DNA of 18,794 nucleotides from an uncultured Bacillota bacterium. GTDB lineage: Bacteria > Bacillota_I > Bacilli_A > RFN20 > CAG-449. The DNA is taken from the NCBI GenBank assembly GCA_905204225.1, contig CAJKZK010000022.1, positions 1-18,794 on the forward strand. Direction: 5' to 3'. Of this stretch, positions 6,776-15,010 are shown piece by piece. The translations under genes were made by a program, and so were the position numbers. Every line of letters begins with the position of its first letter. The first letter of the stretch is position 1. A model generated the notes under the pieces. It saw nothing but the letters and a program-made list of their open reading frames with translations, was not told the DNA's origin and searched no databases.

Positions 6776-8707
6776 TTATTCAAGTTCAAAAGCACCTGTA
6801 TACAATTGATAATATTTTCCTTTTAATGCCATAAGAGTATCATGGTCTCCTCGTTCAATAATTTTACCATGATCAAGAACCATAATAGCATTAGAATTTC
6901 TAACAGTTGATAATCTATGAGCAATAACAAATACTGTTCTACCTTCCATTAATTTATCCATACCTTCTTGAACAAGCTTCTCAGTTCTAGTATCAATTGA
7001 AGATGTAGCTTCATCAAGTATCATAACTGGTGCATCCGCGACTGCTGCTCTAGCAATTGAAAGAAGTTGCCTTTGTCCTTGAGATAAATTAGCACCACTT
7101 CCACTTAATAAAGTATTAAATCCTTGAGGTAAACGAGTAATGAAATCATATGCATTTGCAATTTTAGCAGCTTCATATACTTCTTCATCTGTTGCATCTA
7201 ATCTACCATAACGAATATTTTCCATAACAGTTCCAGTAAATAAATTTGTATCTTGTAAAACTACTCCAAGAGATTTTCTTAAATCATCTTTTTTAATTTT
7301 ATTAATATTGATTCCATCATATCTAATTTTACCATCATCAATATCATAAAAACGATTTATTAAGTTTGTAATAGTAGTTTTACCTGCTCCAGTAGCCCCA
7401 ACTAAAGCAATCTTTTGACCAGGTTTAGCATAAATAGAAACATCATTTAAAACTAATTTTTCTGGCACATATCCAAAATCAACATGATCTAAAACAATAT
7501 CACCTTTTAATTCAGTATAAGTTAATGATCCATCTCCATGAGGATGTTTCCAAGCATAATATCTAGTTCTTTTATCAGTTTCATAAAATGAACCATCTTT
7601 ATTATATTCAATATGTACTAATTTAACATAACCATTATCAGTTTCACTTTTTTGATCCATTAAATCAAATATTCTTGAAGCACCAGCCATACCCATAACA
7701 ATAAAAGTAACTTGTTGAGCAAATGTATTTAAATTATTAGCAAACATTCTTGATATCATTAAGAATGAAATAATAATCGCAATTAATTCACTTTTATCAT
7801 CAATATGTTGCCCTAATATATTAATATTAATTAAAACATCAGGGAAGATAATAAATAAACCACCGACAACTGCTAAAATAACATAAAGTAAATTTCCAAT
7901 ATTTCCAATTATTGGAGCTAAAATATTACCATTTATATTACCTATAGTTGATACTTTACATAAATTCTCATTTAATTTATCAAAATCTTTAATTGATTCT
8001 TCTTCATGAGTAAAAACTTTTATCACTTTTAATCCATTAATAGATTCTTCTATTGAGCCTTCTACTTTTCCTAAAGCATCTTGTTGTTTAACAAAGAATT
8101 TAGCAGATTTGCCACCTACCATTTTAATATCAAGTAACATAAATGCTGCACCTAATAAAACAATAATAGTAAGCCATAAAGAATAATTTAACATAATAAA
8201 TAATAAAGCTAATACAGTAAATGCTGTTTGAAACAAACTAGGTAAAGATTGGCTTACAAGTTGTCTAATTGTATCAGTATCATTAGTGTACATTGACATA
8301 ATATCACCATGAGCATTAGTGTCAAAATATTTAATAGGTAATGTTTCCATATGATCAAACATTTCTTTTCTTATTTTATTTAAGAATTTTTGAGTAGTAA
8401 TACCCATAACATAGTTATAAGTAAAAGAACTAATCAACCCCAACAAATAAATACTTCCCATAATAATCAATAAAATAATTAAATCATTAATTGGATTATA
8501 AGAAACATCTCTTACTCCTCTAGTAATTACTTCCGTAATATTTTTAACAAAAATAGAAGATGTAAAATTACTAATTGAAGTTAAAATAATGCATATCATA
8601 CAAACAATCATTTGCCAAGTAAAATCTTTAAATAATAATTTTAATAATCTTCCTAAAGTGCCTTTTTTGGCTTTTCCATGAGCACCTTTAACTTTCATAG
8701 CAGGCAT
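6776..8707 (-). CDS. ABC exporter half-transporter, subunit with consensus ATPase site (BmrD/TM288-like)
   Basis: The product has 643 residues: a six-helix export domain (about 30-340) fused to a nucleotide-binding domain (about 400-640). Walker A GATGAGKTT is at 437-445, the Q-loop Gln at 485, the signature LSQGQ at 541-545, Walker B VMILDE at 561-566 with the catalytic Glu566, and the H-loop His597. The non-canonical LSQGQ signature pairs with the partner's degenerate site, as in TM287/288 and LmrCD. A charged insert of about 50 residues (352-400, 'YNKDGSFYETDKRTRYYAW') sits between the two domains. The gene follows its partner with a one-base overlap (TAATG at 8709-8705), preceded by GGGGGTG. 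The likely job is ATP-driven export of drugs, lipids or peptides across the cell membrane; the substrate cannot be read from the sequence. Confidence 0.93.
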   Translation of the reverse strand: MPAMKVKGAHGKAKKGTLGRLLKLLFKDFTWQMIVCMICIILTSISNFTSSIFVKNITEVITRGVRDVSYNPINDLIILLIIMGSIYLLGLISSFTYNYVMGITTQKFLNKIRKEMFDHMETLPIKYFDTNAHGDIMSMYTNDTDTIRQLVSQSLPSLFQTAFTVLALLFIMLNYSLWLTIIVLLGAAFMLLDIKMVGGKSAKFFVKQQDALGKVEGSIEESINGLKVIKVFTHEEESIKDFDKLNENLCKVSTIGNINGNILAPIIGNIGNLLYVILAVVGGLFIIFPDVLININILGQHIDDKSELIAIIISFLMISRMFANNLNTFAQQVTFIVMGMAGASRIFDLMDQKSETDNGYVKLVHIEYNKDGSFYETDKRTRYYAWKHPHGDGSLTYTELKGDIVLDHVDFGYVPEKLVLNDVSIYAKPGQKIALVGATGAGKTTITNLINRFYDIDDGKIRYDGININKIKKDDLRKSLGVVLQDTNLFTGTVMENIRYGRLDATDEEVYEAAKIANAYDFITRLPQGFNTLLSGSGANLSQGQRQLLSIARAAVADAPVMILDEATSSIDTRTEKLVQEGMDKLMEGRTVFVIAHRLSTVRNSNAIMVLDHGKIIERGDHDTLMALKGKYYQLYTGAFELE

Positions 8708-10485
8708 TATTCTTCACCCCCTTGTTTATTTTGAGTATAATAAACTTCTTGATAAATTTTATTATTTTTTAATAATTCTTCATGTGTTCCAATTGCATCA
8801 ATTCTTCCTTCATCAAGAACAATAATTTGATCAGCATCTTCTATGGAAGAAATTCTTTGAGCAATAACTATTTTAGTAGTATTAGGAATATCGTTTTTTA
8901 ATCCAGTTCTAATTAATTTATCAGTTTTAGTATCAACAGCCGAAGTAGAATCATCAAGAATTAAAATTTTAGGTTTCTTTAAAATAGCTCTAGCAATACA
9001 TAATCTTTGTTTTTGTCCACCAGAAACATTTGTACCACCTTGTTCAATATGAGTATCATATTTATCAGGGAATGATTGCACAAATTCATCTGCTTGTGCT
9101 ATCTTACTAGCCGCTACCACTTCTTCAAATGAAGCATTTTTATCACCCCAACGAAGATTTTCAATAATTGATCCAGTAAATAATACATTCTTTTGTAAAA
9201 CAACTGAAACATTATTTCTTAAAGTATCTAAGTCATAATTTTTTACATTTATGCCACCTACATCAACTTCGCCTTCACTAACATCATATAGTCTTGAAAT
9301 TAAATTAACTAATGATGTTTTACCAGCTCCAGTAGATCCAATAATTCCTATAAATTGACCTGATTTTATTTCTAAATTTATATTAGATAAAGTATCATTT
9401 TCTGCTTTAGAAGAATATTTAAAACTAACATTTTTAAAGCTAACTGATCCATCTTTAATTTCAAAAATAGGATTTGAAGGATTCTTTATAGTAGATTCTT
9501 CTTCTAATACTTCTGCAATACGTCTAATAGATTCAATTGACATTGCAAGCATAACAATAATCATTGAAATCATCATTAATGACATTAATATTTGCACTCC
9601 ATAAGTAAGTAAAGCTGATAATTGACCAACAGATAAATCAGTATAAATAATTTCGTTATTATTTACTTTAGCAGTATGATAAATCAGCAAAGAGCCAATA
9701 GAACAAACTAAAATATTTGATAAATGAATTGCAAAGTTCATAATAGGATTTGTAAAAGCTAATATTTTTTCTGCTTTTATAAAATCTTTTGTCATATTAT
9801 TAGAAGCCGTATTAAATTTTTCTTCTTCAAATTTTTCTCTAACATATGATTTTACAACTCTAATACCAGAAACATTTTCTTGGACAGATTCGTTTAAGTT
9901 ATCATATTTTTTAAATACTTTTCTAAATACAGGCATTGCTAATCTCATTACTAGCAATAAGCCAATAGAAACAAATGGAATAATACAAATGAATATCCAT
10001 GCCATATTTCCACCTTTAATAAAAGCCATAATAATGGAAAATATTAACATTAAAGGCGCTCTTATTACAATTCTAATACACATTTGAAATGATTGTTGAG
10101 TATTAGTGACATCTGTTGTCATTCTTGTAACTAAAGATGAATTAGAAAATTTATCTATATTTTCAAAAGAAAATGATTGTAATTTTCTATATAAATCACC
10201 TCTTAAATTTTTAGCTAAACCAGTAGAAGCAATTGCCGCAGTTCTACCACCAAGAACACCAAAAGTTAATGATAAAGTAGCCATAACAATTAAAATAATA
10301 ATATATGGCACTAAATTAGAAAATGTATCTTTACTAACCACTTCAATTTCATCAACAAATTCAGACATGTAAAAAGGCAATAAACATTCAAGCAAAGCTT
10401 CACCTATCATAAAAATAGGTGTCAAAAAAGCATAAATTTTATATTCTCTTACACTTTTTAAAATAAGTTTTATCTTATTAAACAT
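8707..10485 (-). CDS. ABC exporter half-transporter, subunit with degenerate ATPase site (BmrC/TM287-like)
   Basis: The product has 592 residues: an export membrane domain (about 15-320) followed by a nucleotide-binding domain (about 340-585). Walker A GSTGAGKTS is at 383-391, the Q-loop Gln at 431, the canonical signature VSGGQ at 487-491, and Walker B ILILDD at 507-512, with Asp512 where the catalytic Glu is expected. The H-loop His is Gln543 ('IVIAQRIS'). These two substitutions are the known mark of the degenerate partner in heterodimeric exporters (TM287, LmrC, BmrC), so the pair should have one working and one regulatory ATP site. It is first in a two-gene operon, with AGGAGGG before the ATG. 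A TAATAT -10 box at 10523-10518 may be its promoter, with a poor -35. Confidence 0.93.
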   Translation of the reverse strand: MFNKIKLILKSVREYKIYAFLTPIFMIGEALLECLLPFYMSEFVDEIEVVSKDTFSNLVPYIIILIVMATLSLTFGVLGGRTAAIASTGLAKNLRGDLYRKLQSFSFENIDKFSNSSLVTRMTTDVTNTQQSFQMCIRIVIRAPLMLIFSIIMAFIKGGNMAWIFICIIPFVSIGLLLVMRLAMPVFRKVFKKYDNLNESVQENVSGIRVVKSYVREKFEEEKFNTASNNMTKDFIKAEKILAFTNPIMNFAIHLSNILVCSIGSLLIYHTAKVNNNEIIYTDLSVGQLSALLTYGVQILMSLMMISMIIVMLAMSIESIRRIAEVLEEESTIKNPSNPIFEIKDGSVSFKNVSFKYSSKAENDTLSNINLEIKSGQFIGIIGSTGAGKTSLVNLISRLYDVSEGEVDVGGINVKNYDLDTLRNNVSVVLQKNVLFTGSIIENLRWGDKNASFEEVVAASKIAQADEFVQSFPDKYDTHIEQGGTNVSGGQKQRLCIARAILKKPKILILDDSTSAVDTKTDKLIRTGLKNDIPNTTKIVIAQRISSIEDADQIIVLDEGRIDAIGTHEELLKNNKIYQEVYYTQNKQGGEE

Positions 10486-10570
10486 AAATCCCTCCTTTTA
10501 AATTTTATTTTATTTTAATATTAACTTGATTAATTTACTAGCAAAATATCAACTAATTTTAAACTATTTA

Positions 10571-10595
10571 AAAATCCAACATTTAAGTTGGATTT
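10571..10595 (-). terminator. Terminator of the DUF308-like gene
   Basis: A nine-base perfect stem, AAATCCAAC (10572-10580) with GTTGGATTT (10587-10595), has a 6-base loop. On the minus strand it ends in five T, then AAATAG. The T tract is short, but the position 8 bases after the stop at 10604 fits. Confidence 0.65.
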
Positions 10596-10603
10596 AATAA
10601 ATT

Positions 10604-11212
10604 TTATTTTTTTATTTTTTTACAAGGTTTTGCATATATTCCATACGCAATAGAACAAATTCCAAGAACAAAGAATAAACAAACAAAAATCCAAGTTATC
10701 GTTTCATCGGATATAAATGGTTTTACTAACATCCACATACCAACAGAAACAAATCCTAAAGCTATACATAGCCACCAAATTGGATAATTTTCATTAGTTT
10801 CTTTTCTATAAAAATATGCTCTAAAGATTTCTACACAACCTCTAATCCATAAAGCTAAGCCTGTAATTGCACAAGCTCCATTAACAGGAATAATTCTTAA
10901 TTGTGGTATCCATTGTCCTAAAATCAAAAACAAATCAACAAGTAATAATAAAACAAATTCGATAATAGTCAATATTTTTAATGTTTGTCCTCTTGTACGA
11001 GTAATTTTTCTTATTAAAAAACCAAATAAATAAATACTTAAAAATACTGCAATAATTAAATTAACAATAGTAGTAGACCAATTTTTCCATGGAGCCCAAT
11101 CTACATTTTTCCATAAAGGTATTAAAATAGCTCCAAATAAAATAAATACAACACCAACAACAATATATAACCAGAATAATTTATTATCTTTTTTTAATTC
11201 AGGTAATTTCAT
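10604..11212 (-). CDS. Small membrane protein, DUF308/HdeD-like
   Basis: The product has 202 residues with about six membrane helices, at roughly 12-32, 46-67, 80-99, 107-126, 144-163 and 170-192. The C-terminal part ('WWLCIALGFVSVGMWML', a short loop with 'KPFISDETITW', then a helix ending in 'GICSIAYGIYAK') has the paired-helix Gly pattern of DUF308, the family of E. coli HdeD. The middle 'GLALWIRGCVEIFRAYFYRKE' fits the same pattern. The resemblance is by eye and moderate. AGGAGG lies eight bases before the ATG. It stands alone between the pdxST operon and the ABC exporter, with its own TATAAT box and terminator. Molecular function is unknown. Confidence 0.8.
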   Translation of the reverse strand: MKLPELKKDNKLFWLYIVVGVVFILFGAILIPLWKNVDWAPWKNWSTTIVNLIIAVFLSIYLFGFLIRKITRTRGQTLKILTIIEFVLLLLVDLFLILGQWIPQLRIIPVNGACAITGLALWIRGCVEIFRAYFYRKETNENYPIWWLCIALGFVSVGMWMLVKPFISDETITWIFVCLFFVLGICSIAYGIYAKPCKKIKK

Positions 11213-11241
11213 TTTTTTATCCTCCTAATTTGTATATTCAC

Positions 11242-11247
11242 ATTATA
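11242..11247 (-). promoter_or_regulatory. -10 box of the DUF308-like gene
   Basis: A perfect TATAAT on the minus strand lies about 30 bases before the ATG at 11212 and upstream of the AGGAGG site. The hexamer 17 bases further upstream (ATTTAA) is a poor -35. Confidence 0.45.
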
Positions 11248-11279
11248 AACTAATTAAAATTATTTTAAATAACTAGTTT

Positions 11280-11858
11280 TTATTTTTTTATATTTTCTTC
11301 AATCATATTTATAAAATATTGATGTATTCTAATTTCATCAGTTAATTCAGGATGAAATGAGATAGCTAATTGATTGCCTTGTCTTACTGCCACTATATGA
11401 TTATCAATAATAGATAAAACTTTTGCATCATTAAAAACTTGTTTTACATAAGGGGCTCTAATAAATGTCATTTTTATATTTTCCATATTATCAAATTTCC
11501 CTAATGTATAAAATGAACCTAGCTGTCTACCATAAGCATTTCGCATTACTTCAATATCCATAGTAGCAAAATAAGTTTGTTCTTGATTATCAATTTTTTT
11601 TGCTAATAATATCATTCCAGCACATGTACCAAAAACAGGTAATCCATTAATAATTTTATTTTTTAAAATATCAAATATATCTAAATCAAATAATAATTTT
11701 CCTATTGCAGTAGATTCTCCACCAGGAATTATTAAACCATCCATTGGTTTATTTAAATCTTCTTTTTTTCTTATTTCAAAATAATCAACATTGAGTTTTT
11801 TTAGAATCATCTCATGTTCTATAAAAGCTCCTTGTAACGCTAAAATAGCTATAACCAT
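11280..11858 (-). CDS. pdxT: Pyridoxal 5'-phosphate synthase glutaminase subunit
   Basis: The product has 192 residues, the family's normal length. PdxT hydrolyses glutamine and passes ammonia to PdxS for ribose-5-phosphate-dependent synthesis of pyridoxal phosphate in the cytosol. It starts 'MVIAILALQGAFIEHEMIL', typical of PdxT. The oxyanion/substrate motif PGGEST is at 46-51, the nucleophile Cys79 lies in 'FGTCAGM', and the catalytic His169 and Glu171 lie in 'SFHPELT'. The conserved 'NAYGRQLGSF' is at 107-116. All catalytic residues are intact. The gene follows pdxS with a one-base overlap (TAATG at 11860-11856), so the two subunits are translationally coupled. No strong terminator is visible in the 67 bases downstream. 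Confidence 0.97.
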   Translation of the reverse strand: MVIAILALQGAFIEHEMILKKLNVDYFEIRKKEDLNKPMDGLIIPGGESTAIGKLLFDLDIFDILKNKIINGLPVFGTCAGMILLAKKIDNQEQTYFATMDIEVMRNAYGRQLGSFYTLGKFDNMENIKMTFIRAPYVKQVFNDAKVLSIIDNHIVAVRQGNQLAISFHPELTDEIRIHQYFINMIEENIKK

Positions 11859-12730
11859 TATTTTCCTCTTTCAGCCATTAATAATTTAATTTCGTCTTCA
11901 TTAATTCCAACCATTGCTTCGCCTAAATCTTCACTTATTTCTGCTAAAATTTTAGGATCATTATAATTAGTAACAGCTTTAACTATGCTTGCTGCTCTTT
12001 TTTCAGGGTTATTAGATTTAAAAATACCTGAACCTACAAATACGCCTTCAGCACCAAGTTGCATCATCAATGCTGCATCAGCAGGAGTTGCAACTCCACC
12101 AGCTGCAAAATTAACAACAGGTAATTTATGATTATCATGTACATATTTTACTAATTCAAAACTAACCCTATATTCTTTACTAGCTTTCATTAATTCAGCA
12201 TCTGTCATTTGAGTTAATAATTCAATCTCATGATTAATTTTTTTCATGTGTCTTACAGCTTGAATTATATCTCCAGTACCAGGTTCTCCTTTAGTTCTAA
12301 TCATTGAAGCTCCTTCAGCAATTCTTCTTAAAGCTTCACCTAAATCTTTAGCCCCACAAACAAAAGGAACTTTAAATTTTGTTTTATCAATATGAGTTTC
12401 ATCTGCAGGAGATAAAACTTCTGATTCATCAATATAATCAATATCAATCGCTTGTAATATTTGTGCTTCAGTAAAATGTCCAATTCTACATTTAGCCATA
12501 ACAGGAATTGATACTGCATCTTGAATTTCTTTAATCATTTTTGGATCTGACATTCTTGCTACTCCACCAGCAGCACGAATATCAGCAGGTATTCTTTCTA
12601 AGGCCATAACCGCACATGCACCAGCTTTTTCAGCAATTTTAGCTTGTTCAGGAGTAGTTACATCCATAATAACTCCACCTTTAAGCATTTGAGCTAAATT
12701 TTTATTTAATTCTAATCTTTCGTTTTCCAT
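11858..12730 (-). CDS. pdxS: Pyridoxal 5'-phosphate synthase lyase subunit
   Basis: The product has 290 residues, against 294 in B. subtilis. PdxS condenses ribose 5-phosphate, glyceraldehyde 3-phosphate and ammonia from PdxT into pyridoxal phosphate, as a dodecamer of (beta/alpha)8 barrels. Conserved stretches are 'KGGVIMDV' with Asp23, 'ALERIPADIRAAGGVARM', 'PVMAKCRIGH' with the Schiff-base Lys80, 'MIRTKGEPGTG' with the second catalytic Lys147, and 'VNFAAGGVATPADAALMMQLG'. The chosen ATG at 12730 has GAGG eight bases upstream and gives the usual N-terminus; an ATG at 12760 would add ten residues but lacks a ribosome binding site and lies on the -10 region. It is first in the pdxS-pdxT operon. 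Confidence 0.97.
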   Translation of the reverse strand: MENERLELNKNLAQMLKGGVIMDVTTPEQAKIAEKAGACAVMALERIPADIRAAGGVARMSDPKMIKEIQDAVSIPVMAKCRIGHFTEAQILQAIDIDYIDESEVLSPADETHIDKTKFKVPFVCGAKDLGEALRRIAEGASMIRTKGEPGTGDIIQAVRHMKKINHEIELLTQMTDAELMKASKEYRVSFELVKYVHDNHKLPVVNFAAGGVATPADAALMMQLGAEGVFVGSGIFKSNNPEKRAASIVKAVTNYNDPKILAEISEDLGEAMVGINEDEIKLLMAERGK

Positions 12731-12760
12731 ATAATCTTCCTCTAAATTAATATAATACAT

Positions 12761-12769
12761 ATTATATCA
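12761..12769 (-). promoter_or_regulatory. Extended -10 promoter of pdxST
   Basis: On the minus strand TGATATAAT (12769-12761) is a perfect extended -10 (TGnTATAAT). No good -35 lies 17 bases upstream, which an extended -10 can tolerate. Transcription would begin near 12754, 24 bases before the pdxS ATG at 12730, supporting that start. No MocR-type or riboswitch-like structure is visible. Confidence 0.6.
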
Positions 12770-12824
12770 AATTCCATAATATATATTCATTTTATTATGC
12801 ATAATTCACGCTAAATGATGTTAT

Positions 12825-12841
12825 GAGGACTGAAAATCCTC
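12825..12841 (+). repeat. 17-base inverted copy of the tRNA-Phe anticodon arm
   Basis: GAGGACTGAAAATCCTC on the plus strand is identical to the complete anticodon arm (5-base stem, 7-base loop with GAA, 5-base stem) of the tRNA-Phe gene, which lies on the opposite strand at 12932-12916. The match stops exactly at the ends of the arm. The copy lies just beyond the tRNA operon terminator and upstream of the pdxST promoter. Confidence 0.8.
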
Positions 12842-12871
12842 AAAAAAAAATATGCTTTCGCATACTTTTTT
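12842..12871. terminator. Bidirectional terminator of the Met-Asp-Phe tRNA operon
   Basis: TATGC-TTTC-GCATA (12851-12864) has a GAAA tetraloop on the minus strand, followed there by nine T (12850-12842); on the plus strand it is followed by C and six T (12866-12871). It ends the minus-strand tRNA operon 11 bases after tRNA-Phe and could also stop plus-strand transcription. Confidence 0.85.
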
Positions 12872-12882
12872 AATCACCTAAA

Positions 12883-12958
<76 letters not shown>

Positions 12959-12962
12959 ACAA

Positions 12963-13038
12963 TGGCGGACCAAACGGGAATCGAACCCGCGATCTTCTCC
13001 GTGACAGGGAGACATGTTAACCGCTACACCATTGGTCC
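12963..13038 (-). tRNA. tRNA-Asp (GTC)
   Basis: A complete 76-base cloverleaf on the minus strand, with acceptor GGACCAA/TTGGTCC, discriminator G (an Asp identity base), anticodon loop CTGTCAC, GTTCGATTC in the T arm and encoded CCA. Four bases separate it from tRNA-Phe. Confidence 0.97.
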
Positions 13039-13104
13039 ATAAGACCATTATATTATCTAAAATAAATTAGATAAATGCAAGCAATATTTAAGTCTTTTTA
13101 AAAT

Positions 13105-13182
13105 TGGTTGCAGGGGGAGGATTTGAACCTCCGACCTCCGGGTTATGGGCCCGACGAGCTGACCAGACTGCTCTACCCTGCG
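13105..13182 (-). tRNA. Initiator tRNA-Met (CAT)
   Basis: A 78-base cloverleaf with anticodon loop CCCATAA on the minus strand. Two features mark the initiator: the unpaired C1-A72 at the end of the acceptor stem (CGCAGGG against CCCTGCA) and three consecutive G-C pairs closing the anticodon stem (GGG/CCC). CCA is encoded. It is first in the operon, 66 bases from tRNA-Asp. Confidence 0.96.
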
Positions 13183-13198
13183 ATTGACTTGCTTAGTT

Positions 13199-13227
13199 AT
13201 AATAACAAAGTTTTAATTAATATGCAA
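13199..13227 (-). promoter_or_regulatory. Promoter of the Met-Asp-Phe tRNA operon
   Basis: On the minus strand TTGCAT (13227-13222) is 17 bases from TATTAT (13204-13199), with transcription expected about 7 bases further, just upstream of the initiator tRNA at 13182. The -35 lies in one arm of an 8-base inverted repeat (13220-13227 with 13237-13244). Confidence 0.7.
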
Positions 13228-13303
13228 GGATTTTTTTTGCATATTTTTCTTAATATTCCCCATATCATTAAAATATATGCTTTTTTTACAAATTTTAGGC
13301 ATC

Positions 13304-13332
13304 TTGATTTACTTTATTTTTTTAGTTATTAT
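13304..13332 (+). promoter_or_regulatory. Promoter of the uridine-kinase-like gene
   Basis: TTGATT (13304-13309) is 17 bases from TATTAT (13327-13332), with transcription expected near 13339. This puts the AAAGGGTGG site and the ATG at 13364 in a short leader, and puts the alternative ATG at 13277 outside the transcript. Confidence 0.6.
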
Positions 13333-13363
13333 ATTAATGCTGACACTTAGAAAGGGTGGTTTA

Positions 13364-15010
13364 ATGTTTAAAATAAAATATTTTGGTCAAACACATGATT
13401 ATGACCATAAAGTAAAGCTTTTGGATTTAATTCCAGAAGATAGCAAGAAGATTTTTTTATGTGCAAAAGTTAATAATCGTTTAAGAGAATTAACATATGA
13501 TGTTCATTATGATGCAGAAGTTGAGTTTCTAGATATTTTAGATGAAGAAGCTATGCATATTTATGAAAATTCTTTACGTTATATTATTGCTATGGCTTTA
13601 TATGAAATTGATTCTTCATTACAATTAAAATTTTCTTATTATGAATCTAGATCTATTTATGGTTTAATCTTAAATAAAGATTTTGTTTGGTCTCAAGAAA
13701 AACTTGATAAATTAAAAAATAAAATTGATGAAATTATAAAAGCTGATTATCCATTTATTAGAAAAATTGTTTCTAACGAAGAAGCAGATGATATTTATAG
13801 ATTATTCAATATGCCAGATAAGATTGATTTATTAAAATATCGTCCTGAAAAAACAGTTCATTTTACCGTTTGTAATGGATATCACAATTATATGTATGGT
13901 TATATGGCTCCATCAACAGGTTATATAACTAATTATAAATTACAACTATATCAAAATGGTTTTATAATTCAATATCCTCGCTGTGAATTAAAAGGACAAA
14001 TACCAGATTTTGAACCATCTCCTAAATTTGGTAAAACGCTTGATGCATCTTACGATTGGGCAAGTATGGTTAAAACTGATACTGTTACTAAAATTAATCA
14101 TCACGTAGAAACATCTGGAGATGTAGATTTTATTAATTTATGTGAAGCTAGACATAATAATATGTTAGCAGATTTAGGTAGAATTATTAGATCTCAATTA
14201 GATACTATTCGTTTAATATGTATAGCAGGTCCTTCTTCAAGTGGAAAAACAACTTTTTCAAATAGATTAAGAACAGAATTACTATCATACGGAATTGAAC
14301 CAATAAGAATATCTTTAGATGATTATTATTTATCAAAAGAAAAAACTCCCGTTGATGAAAATGGTGAACCAGATTTAGAATCTTTAAATGCATTAGATGT
14401 TGATTTATTTAATCAAAACATGAATGATTTAATTAATGGTAAAGAAGTAACTATTCCTCATTTTAATTTTCAAATTAAAGCAAGAGAAAAAGGCCCAACA
14501 TATAAAATGAACGAAAATCAATTAATTATTATTGAAGGAATTCATGCTTTAAATGAAAAATTAACTTATTTAATTCCAAAAAAACAAAAATTTAAAATTT
14601 ATATTGCACCTCAAGAACAAATTAATCTTGATAACCATAATCCAGTTTCTTTAACAAATATAAGATTAATTAGAAGAATTGTTCGAGATTTTAAATTTAG
14701 AAATTCTTCTCCGGAAGAGACATTAAAAATGTGGCCAAATGTAAGAAAAGGCGAATTTAAATGGATTTATGATACTCAAGAAGATGCTGATTATATTTTT
14801 AATTCCTTATTGTTTTATGAACATTGTGTTTTAAAAAATGATGCAATGAATATATTGAGTAAAATCGATGATCATTCACCTTATTACATTCAAGCTAATA
14901 GATTAATGAAATATATTAAATATTTTTTACCAATGGATAGTAAATGGGTTCCATGTAATTCTTTATTACAAGAATTTATTGGTCATTCTTGTTATCAAGA
15001 TGCAAATTAG
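13364..15010 (+). CDS. Uridine-kinase-like P-loop kinase with ThrRS-like N-terminal domain
   Basis: The product has 548 residues starting at ATG 13364, which follows AAAGGGTGG. Residues about 1-60 look like a small TGS-like domain. Residues about 65-200 ('NSLRYIIAMALYEIDSSLQL', then 'SIYGLIL') match the second additional domain of threonyl-tRNA synthetase but lack its HxxxH metal site, so editing activity is unlikely. Residues about 280-490 are a uridine kinase/phosphoribulokinase fold: Walker A GPSSSGKTT (289-297), 'SLDDYYLS' (317-324), 'ENGEPDLESLNALD' (332-345), and 'IIIEGIHALNE' as the Walker B and lid region. Proteins of this architecture are known from Firmicutes and Thermotoga and are annotated nucleoside kinase. 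The likely role is phosphorylation of uridine/cytidine or a related nucleoside in pyrimidine salvage; the exact substrate is uncertain. Its stop overlaps the stop of the convergent gene by four bases. Confidence 0.9.
   Translation: MFKIKYFGQTHDYDHKVKLLDLIPEDSKKIFLCAKVNNRLRELTYDVHYDAEVEFLDILDEEAMHIYENSLRYIIAMALYEIDSSLQLKFSYYESRSIYGLILNKDFVWSQEKLDKLKNKIDEIIKADYPFIRKIVSNEEADDIYRLFNMPDKIDLLKYRPEKTVHFTVCNGYHNYMYGYMAPSTGYITNYKLQLYQNGFIIQYPRCELKGQIPDFEPSPKFGKTLDASYDWASMVKTDTVTKINHHVETSGDVDFINLCEARHNNMLADLGRIIRSQLDTIRLICIAGPSSSGKTTFSNRLRTELLSYGIEPIRISLDDYYLSKEKTPVDENGEPDLESLNALDVDLFNQNMNDLINGKEVTIPHFNFQIKAREKGPTYKMNENQLIIIEGIHALNEKLTYLIPKKQKFKIYIAPQEQINLDNHNPVSLTNIRLIRRIVRDFKFRNSSPEETLKMWPNVRKGEFKWIYDTQEDADYIFNSLLFYEHCVLKNDAMNILSKIDDHSPYYIQANRLMKYIKYFLPMDSKWVPCNSLLQEFIGHSCYQDAN

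Noticed and set aside
10106..10372. 88-codon plus-strand frame inside the ABC exporter gene
   Set aside because: It overlaps the conserved membrane domain on the other strand, with no ribosome binding site or recognisable product.
12731..12760. Ten-residue extension of PdxS
   Set aside because: It lies next to the extended -10 and has no ribosome binding site; the shorter start gives the usual PdxS N-terminus and has GAGG.
13108..13350. 80-codon frame on the plus strand
   Set aside because: It runs antisense through the initiator tRNA gene and then through noncoding promoter sequence.
13277..13363. 29-residue hydrophobic N-terminal extension of the kinase
   Set aside because: It precedes the promoter and the AAAGGGTGG site and is absent from the expected soluble kinase family; ATG 13364 fits better.
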